Shown here: positions 59,409-64,000 of the stretch, one piece after another
Layout: each line of letters opens with the position of its first letter
Position numbering within the stretch: position 1 is the stretch's first letter
NCBI GenBank assembly: GCA_034435035.1
Contig: DAOTXW010000025.1
Location: 1 to 64,000 of the forward strand
From: JAHEME01 sp034435035
GTDB lineage: Bacteria; Chloroflexota; Anaerolineae; Aggregatilineales; UBA3940
DNA: 64,000 nt
Reading direction: 5' to 3'
Position numbers and translations under genes: made by a program
Notes under the pieces: generated by a model
What the model was told of the DNA's origin: nothing
Databases searched by the model: none
The model's input: the letters and a program-made list of their open reading frames with translations, nothing else

Positions 59409-60500
59409 ATGAAACGCACCAACCTGTATGACGCCCACATCGCGCTCGGCGCGCGGATGGTCCCCTTCGCCGGGTGGGAGATGCCCGTCCAGTACACCAG
59501 CCCGCTCGAGGAGCACCAGACGGTGCGCACCGCTGCCGGCCTGTTCGACATCGACCACATGGGCCAGATCATCGTGCAGGGGCCGGACGCCTTCGACTTT
59601 CTGCAGTACCTGGCTACCAGCGACATCAACGAGCTGCGCGAATGGGAGGCCCACTACTCGCTGCTGTGCTACGCCGACGGCGGCACGGTGGACGACATCT
59701 TCATCTACCGCCTGCCGGAATACTGGTGGGTGGTGGTTAACGCCTCCAACCTGGAGAAGGATTTCAAGTGGATGCAGGCCCACAGCGCCGGCTTCGACGT
59801 GGAGCTGACCAACGTCTCGGACGAGACGTACATGCTGGCGTTCCAGGGGCCGGCGGCGCAGGCCGTCCTGCAGACGATCACCGATGTCGATCTGGGCGCG
59901 GTCGCGTTCCATTTCTCGGCGCGGGGCAAAGTGGCCGGGGTGGAGACGCTGATCGGCAACACCGGCTACACCGGCGAGTACGGCTACGAGCTGTTCTTCC
60001 CCGCGACCGCCGCGGCGAAGGTGTGGGACGCCATCCTGGCGGCGGGCAAAGACCGCGGCGTGAAGCCGATCGGGCTGGCCGCCCGCGACAGTCTGCGCTT
60101 CGAGCCGTGCCTGCCGCTGTACGGCCACGAACTATCCCCCGACCTCAGCCCGCTGGAATCGGGGCTGGGGTTCGCGGTCAAGACCGGCAAGGGCGACTTC
60201 CTGGGGCGGGATGCGCTGCTCAAGCAGCGGCTGGAGACGCCGGCCCGCCGGCTGGTCTGCCTGGAGATGGTGGACAAGGGCGTCCCCCGCGAGCACTATC
60301 CCGTTCAGAAGGATGGCGTCGAGGTGGGCTTTGTGACCACCGGGATGCTGGCCCCGACGGTGGAGTCGTACTGCGCAATGGCGATCGTGCCGGCGGCGCT
60401 GGCGGCGCTGGACACAACGGTGGAGGTGGTGATCCACGGCAAGCCGCGCCAGGCCAGGGTGGTCAAGCGGCCCTTCTACACGCCGGCCTACCGGCGGTAG
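59409..60500 (+). CDS. gcvT: Aminomethyltransferase (glycine cleavage T protein)
   Basis: Transfers the aminomethyl group from H protein to tetrahydrofolate, releasing ammonia. 363 residues with the family blocks MVPFAGWEMPVQYTSPLEEHQTVRTAAGLFDIDHMGQI, DDIFIYR, VVNASNLEKDF, TGYTGEYGYELF, GLAARDSLRFEPCLPLYGHEL and RRLVCLEM. The conserved Asp in the folate pocket (SRDEYTVMLAFQ in canonical forms) appears as SDETYMLAFQG. The ATG at 59409 follows AGAGG; the ATG at 59382 is rejected. gcvH and gcvP are not adjacent, so the other subunits lie elsewhere. Confidence 0.96.
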   Translation: MKRTNLYDAHIALGARMVPFAGWEMPVQYTSPLEEHQTVRTAAGLFDIDHMGQIIVQGPDAFDFLQYLATSDINELREWEAHYSLLCYADGGTVDDIFIYRLPEYWWVVVNASNLEKDFKWMQAHSAGFDVELTNVSDETYMLAFQGPAAQAVLQTITDVDLGAVAFHFSARGKVAGVETLIGNTGYTGEYGYELFFPATAAAKVWDAILAAGKDRGVKPIGLAARDSLRFEPCLPLYGHELSPDLSPLESGLGFAVKTGKGDFLGRDALLKQRLETPARRLVCLEMVDKGVPREHYPVQKDGVEVGFVTTGMLAPTVESYCAMAIVPAALAALDTTVEVVIHGKPRQARVVKRPFYTPAYRR

Positions 60501-60582
60501 CGGGCCGGGATGCACTCACCGGGGGGCGCCGCGTCACCGGGGGCGCCCCCCGGAGATGACGCAGTGTCGATCGGAGGCCGCG

Positions 60583-61938
60583 ATGGCAGCCCGATTCATC
60601 CTGATGCTGGTGATGGCAGCCGGGCTGATCGGCTGCGGCGCGGGCACGGCCCCGGCCGTGGAGCCGCCCGCCCCCGTGCCCACCCTGCCCCCCGGCGGAG
60701 CCCCCGCGCTGGCCCTGTGCCCCGACCCCGCCCCGCCGCCCGTCACCGACCGCGACGTGCGCCAGCCCGCCGATCTGCCGGAGCCGGCCCCGCGCGCCCC
60801 CTTCCGCGACCCGGTCTTCGGGGCGTGCGTGGTGCGCGTCACCGACCGCGCCGCCGACCCCTCGCCCGACGCCCCCACCCCGGGCCTGAAGAACGAATAC
60901 TCGCGCGTCCAGTCGTTCAACGCCGACGGCAGCCTGCTGGTGGCCATGGGCACCTCCGGGGAGTGGTACCTGTACGACGCCGCCAGCCTGCAGCCGCTGG
61001 GGCCGCTGCCGGCGCTCACCGAGCCGCGCTGGGACCCGGCCGATCCGGGCCTGCTGTTCAGCATCGAGGAGACGCGGCTGATGGCGATCCCCGTCCGGGG
61101 CGGCCAGCCGCGCACCGTGCATGACTTCGCTGCCGACGCGCCCGGCGCGGGCGTGGTGTGGACGCGCTACGAGGGGTCGCCCTCCTTCGACGGCCGCTTC
61201 TGGGGCCTGATGGCCGAGGATGCCGACTGGCTGACGACCGCCCTGCTGATCTACGACCGCGAGGCCGACCGGGTGATCGCGCAGCGCCCCACCCCGGACC
61301 GCCCGGAGATCGACAGCGTGACGATCAGCCCGCTGGGCACGTACTTCCTGGCCTATTACGACACCTACTGCGAGCACGGCCAGCTCGGCACGGACGCCGC
61401 CCCGTGCGGGCTGATGGTCTACGACCGCAGCCTGCAAAATGGGCGCGGCCTGCTGCGCATCGCCGGCCATTCGGATACCGCGCTGGACGCCGACGGCCGC
61501 GAGGTGCTGATCTACCAGGACATCGACACCGATCAGGTCTCGCTGCTCGACCTCGCCAGCGGGGCGATCACGCCGCTGTTCCCCATCGACTTCACCTACA
61601 GCCCGGTGGGGCTGCACTTCTCCGGGCGGGCATCTGCCATGCCCGGCTGGGCGCTGGTGAGCACCTACAGCGGGGCCGCCCCGCAGAGCGCCACCTGGCT
61701 GGACGACGTGATCCTGGCCGTCGAGCTGAAGGCCAGCGGGCGGGTGATCCGGCTGGCGCACACCCATTCCCGGGTGGACGAATCCCAGGAGCACGACTAC
61801 TGGGCCGAGCCGCAGGCGAGCGTCAACGCCGACTTCACGCGGGTAGTCTTCACCAGCAACTGGGGCCGCTCCGGGACGGAGGAAGTCGATATGTACCTGC
61901 TGGCCCTGCCGCCGGCCTGGCTGGAGTCCGCGCCTTAG
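60583..61938 (+). CDS. Lipoprotein with beta-propeller-like repeats
   Basis: 451 residues. Signal peptide with lipobox AAGLIGC (Cys about residue 18), a Pro-rich linker, then a domain with blades such as RVQSFNADGSLLVAMGTSGEWYLYD, PRWDPADPGLLFSIEETRLMAIPV and VTISPLGTYFLAYYD, resembling a TolB/oligogalacturonate-lyase-like propeller. Near the C-terminus a DYWAEPQASVNADFTRVVFTSNWG stretch repeats the final blade. ATCGGAGG sets the ATG at 60583. No catalytic His/Asp set can be assigned safely. Confidence 0.8.
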   Translation: MAARFILMLVMAAGLIGCGAGTAPAVEPPAPVPTLPPGGAPALALCPDPAPPPVTDRDVRQPADLPEPAPRAPFRDPVFGACVVRVTDRAADPSPDAPTPGLKNEYSRVQSFNADGSLLVAMGTSGEWYLYDAASLQPLGPLPALTEPRWDPADPGLLFSIEETRLMAIPVRGGQPRTVHDFAADAPGAGVVWTRYEGSPSFDGRFWGLMAEDADWLTTALLIYDREADRVIAQRPTPDRPEIDSVTISPLGTYFLAYYDTYCEHGQLGTDAAPCGLMVYDRSLQNGRGLLRIAGHSDTALDADGREVLIYQDIDTDQVSLLDLASGAITPLFPIDFTYSPVGLHFSGRASAMPGWALVSTYSGAAPQSATWLDDVILAVELKASGRVIRLAHTHSRVDESQEHDYWAEPQASVNADFTRVVFTSNWGRSGTEEVDMYLLALPPAWLESAP

Positions 61939-62048
61939 CCGGGCGGGTTCCCGGACGCGCGCCACTTAAGTAGAATTGCCCTGCGCCGGCAGCGCGGCTG
62001 CTCAGGCGCACCGAACGGCGATTGGCGTCATCCCACGGAGGCCCTGCC

Positions 62049-62435
62049 ATGAAGACCGATGACCGCGCACCCACCACCATCGACGAATACATCGCCGGCT
62101 TCCCGGCGGCGGTGCAGGCGATTCTGCAGGAGGTGCGGCGGACGATCCGGGAAGCCGCCCCGGACGCGCAGGAAGCCATGAAGTACGGGCTGCCGACCTT
62201 CACGCTGAGCGGGAACCTGGTTCACTTCGGGGCCTTCAGCAGCCACATCGGGTTCTACCCTGCGCCCACCGGCCTGGAAGCGTTCAAGGAAGAGATGGCG
62301 CCCTACCGGTCCAGCAAGGGCACGGCGCAGTTCCCGCTCGATCAGCCCATCCCCTACGACCTGATCACGCGGATCGTGAAGTACCGGGTGGCGGAGAACC
62401 TGGCCCGGGCGGAGGCGAAGAAGAAGCGGAAATAG
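62049..62435 (+). CDS. DUF1801 (YdhG-like) protein
   Basis: 128 residues. TIDEYIAGFPAAVQAILQEVRRTIREAAPDAQEAMKYGLPTF is the family opening, with YGLPTFTL..NLVHFGAF..HIGFYP the central sheet and GTAQFPLDQPIPYDLITRIVKYRV the C-terminal part. These CyaY/YjbR-like folds are thought to bind iron or other small ligands, unproven here. CACGGAGG precedes the ATG; TAGAAT lies upstream. Confidence 0.9.
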   Translation: MKTDDRAPTTIDEYIAGFPAAVQAILQEVRRTIREAAPDAQEAMKYGLPTFTLSGNLVHFGAFSSHIGFYPAPTGLEAFKEEMAPYRSSKGTAQFPLDQPIPYDLITRIVKYRVAENLARAEAKKKRK

Positions 62436-62565
62436 GGAGCCGGGGGCTGGCAGCCGCCGATCCACCCCGAACGCTGCGCCGGGCGGCTCCCGCAACCCGG
62501 CGCGGCGGCCTGCGTACAGAATGATGAGAGATCCGAATTACCGGTGGATTGAGGAGTGACCTACT

Positions 62566-62742
62566 ATGTCCCTGCTGAGAGCCGTGCTGTGCATCATCTT
62601 CCCGCCGCTGGCCGTCCTCGACCGCGGCTGCGGCACCATCCTGATCGTGCTGCTGCTGACGCTGGCCGGCTGGGTGCCCGGCGCCATCGCCGCGCTGATC
62701 CTCAACTTCGAGGCCGCCGAGATCCGCCGCCGCGCCGCCTGA
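62566..62742 (+). CDS. Pmp3/YqaE family small membrane protein
   Basis: 58 residues, below the usual length cut-off. Two membrane helices (LRAVLCIIFPPLAVL and TILIVLLLTLAGWVPGAIAALI) separated by DRGCG, then a short charged tail EAAEIRRR. The IIFPPLAV and L-GW-PG-I-A-- patterns are the UPF0057/Pmp3 signature. GAGGAG lies 9 nt before the ATG. Members are linked to salt and cold stress and membrane potential in other organisms. Confidence 0.9.
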   Translation: MSLLRAVLCIIFPPLAVLDRGCGTILIVLLLTLAGWVPGAIAALILNFEAAEIRRRAA

Positions 62743-62763
62743 TCGCTGCCCCTGCGGTTCTCC

Positions 62764-62787
62764 GGGAGGCGCCTACGGGCGCCTTCC
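62764..62787 (+). terminator. Hairpin with TACG tetraloop
   Basis: Stem GGGAGGCGCC / GGCGCCTTCC (one G-U) around TACG, 21 nt after the Pmp3 gene. No U-run, so efficiency is uncertain. Confidence 0.55.
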
Positions 62788-62835
62788 GCCTGTCTGGCGG
62801 CGGGCGGCCGGTGGGAATCCCCCTGCCGCAGCGGG

Positions 62836-62841
62836 TATACT
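62836..62841 (+). promoter_or_regulatory. -10 box of leaderless lipoprotein gene
   Basis: TATACT ends 7 nt before the ATG at 62849, so transcription should begin at or next to the start codon. Confidence 0.65.
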
Positions 62842-62848
62842 CCCCCGG

Positions 62849-64000
62849 ATGAAACAATCCTACACCGCCACGCTGATCGCCGGGCTGGCCGCCCTCCTGG
62901 TGGGCTGCGCCGCCGGGTCGCAGTCCGCCGGGCCGGGCAGCCCGACCCTCACCCCCTACGTGCTGGTGATCACCGCCACGCCGCCGGGGAACGATCCGCT
63001 CCCGCCGGGGCCGACCGACCCGCCGGCTCCGGTCGATCCGGCGGCAGCCGCCAGCCCGCCGCCGTCGGCCCTGCCCACCGATGCGCCCACGCCGGCCCCC
63101 ACGCTCACCCCGCCGCCGACGCCCATCCCCGGCCCCAATCTGCTGGATAACCCCGGCTTCGAGGAGGACGCCCGCGCCATCGACGGTGACAGCGGCATCA
63201 TGGTGGCCGCGGAGTGGAAGCCGTTCTACTGCGCCCAGCCGCAGACGGGCGCCTGCTACGCCTCCCGCGCCGGCGGCCAGCAGGGCAACCCGGAGACCCT
63301 GCGGATGGTGCGGCCCGGCTTCGGCCTGACCCGCGAGCCGGGCCGGGTGTACGCCGGGGGCGCCGCGCAGGCGTGGTCGTGCGGCTCGGCGGTGTGCCGC
63401 GGCGGGGTCTACCAGACCTTCCGCACGACGCCCGGCCAGGTCTGCGAGGCGGGCGTCCGGGTGCAGAGCTGGAGCAGCGGCGACGATTCGGGCCGTTCTC
63501 AGCTCGTCACCGATGACGACCGCGCCAACGTCACCTGGTATCTGCGCGTCGATCCCGGCGGCGGCTCCGATCCGTGGGCCGGCAGCGTGCGCGTCAGCCG
63601 CCCGTTCACTTACGCCGATGGCATCTACGACGCCTATGCGCCGCTGCATATGACCTTCATCGCCGGGGGCGAGAAGGCTACCCTGTTCATCGAGAATACG
63701 CGCCTGTGGCCGCTGAAGCACAACGCCAGCTACGTGGATGAAGCCTACGTGCGCTGCGCCGACGCGCCCGCCCTGCCCGATCCCCGCGACCGCGTGCAGG
63801 TGGGCGAGTTCACGATCATCGACCGCGATTTCGACTGGCCGGATGACGAGCTGGGCGACTGGGTGCGCGTGGGCCAGGAGTGGTGGGCCTATTACGGCAG
63901 CCGCACCCGCGAGGGCGCGACGGCCATCTTCCGCGCCGTCAGCGCCGACGGGATCACCTGGCAGCACTTCGACGATCAGCCCGTGCTGCAGGTCGGCCCG
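62849..64000 (+). CDS. Lipoprotein with C-terminal beta domain, 3' end beyond window
   Basis: 384 codons to the window edge without a stop. Signal peptide and lipobox ALLVGC (Cys about residue 19), then a long Pro/Thr/Ala linker (about 25-95) and a globular part beginning NLLDNPGFEED, a common start of carbohydrate-binding jelly rolls, with the aromatic-rich patches AEWKPFYC and VTWYLRVD. A further part after EFTIIDRDFDWPDDEL may be another domain. It has no ribosome site, fitting a leaderless transcript. Surface glycan binding is likely; no catalytic motif seen so far. Confidence 0.82.
   Translation, partial: MKQSYTATLIAGLAALLVGCAAGSQSAGPGSPTLTPYVLVITATPPGNDPLPPGPTDPPAPVDPAAAASPPPSALPTDAPTPAPTLTPPPTPIPGPNLLDNPGFEEDARAIDGDSGIMVAAEWKPFYCAQPQTGACYASRAGGQQGNPETLRMVRPGFGLTREPGRVYAGGAAQAWSCGSAVCRGGVYQTFRTTPGQVCEAGVRVQSWSSGDDSGRSQLVTDDDRANVTWYLRVDPGGGSDPWAGSVRVSRPFTYADGIYDAYAPLHMTFIAGGEKATLFIENTRLWPLKHNASYVDEAYVRCADAPALPDPRDRVQVGEFTIIDRDFDWPDDELGDWVRVGQEWWAYYGSRTREGATAIFRAVSADGITWQHFDDQPVLQVGP

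Noticed and set aside
1..64000. CRISPR arrays, rRNA genes, tRNA genes, insertion sequences
   Set aside because: I found no regularly spaced repeats, no tRNA T-loop (GGTTCGA) in a cloverleaf context, no rRNA motifs and no transposase; absence by eye is not proof.

Overview
The window looks like chromosome of a high-GC, non-model bacterium, most likely a Chloroflexota member of the Anaerolineae type. This is inference. Support comes from uniformly GC-rich codon use, many lipoproteins with Thr/Pro-rich linkers, beta-propeller and SH3-type secreted proteins, large AAA/TPR-type regulators, a T-box-controlled synthetase, short Flp pilins, and promoters of the TTGACA / TATAAT or TATACT kind (several close to consensus). 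There are no rRNA genes, CRISPR arrays or insertion sequences. I saw no tRNA genes.

Layout. 1-8.5 kb: the start of a Ser/Thr protein kinase, a STAS regulator, serS behind a tRNA-Ser T-box riboswitch, an SRPBCC protein, a PduO-type cobalamin adenosyltransferase, an M20 peptidase, a DUF554 membrane protein and a PP2A-like phosphatase. 8.5-17.6 kb (minus strand): a cell-wall cluster reading SGNH hydrolase, ftsW, HAD hydrolase, murG, CvpA-like, small membrane protein, murC, followed by a RelE-like/UvrD-helicase fusion gene broken by one in-frame TGA. 17.9-25.5 kb: exported and sensory genes (SH3 lipoprotein, DICT-like protein, secreted metzincin, TPR protein, CheY-like receiver, nitroreductase).

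25.6-34 kb: an orphan phage-type terminase large subunit behind a LexA-type operator and a leader terminator; two tandem Flp pilin genes with duplicated promoters; a large membrane protein; a secreted repeat protein; a DUF3558-like lipoprotein; the SRP RNA gene; and a DUF348/G5/3D cell-wall protein. 34-48 kb: a site-2-type protease, a GT-C glycosyltransferase converging on a GH5 lipoprotein, a sensor kinase, a double FtsX permease, and a heterodimeric ABC exporter with a STAS/SpoIIAA-like protein between its subunits. 48-64 kb: GNAT, WD40 lipoprotein, a small PD-(D/E)XK nuclease, an MDR oxidoreductase, a TolB-like propeller, a cNMP-sensor histidine kinase, membrane proteins, two paralogous secreted beta-helix proteins, gcvT, and further lipoproteins. 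Three genes (50809, 62849 and, on the minus strand, 43765) have -10 boxes so close to the start codon that they look leaderless.

Best leads. (1) The RelE-UvrD gene split by a single TGA. (2) An orphan terminase under an apparent SOS operator, with a transcription terminator inside a leader ORF that ends in ATGA overlap with the terminase start. (3) The serS T-box, whose UGGC bulge matches the G73 discriminator of tRNA-Ser. (4) The ABC pair with complementary degenerate motifs plus a co-translated STAS-like protein.
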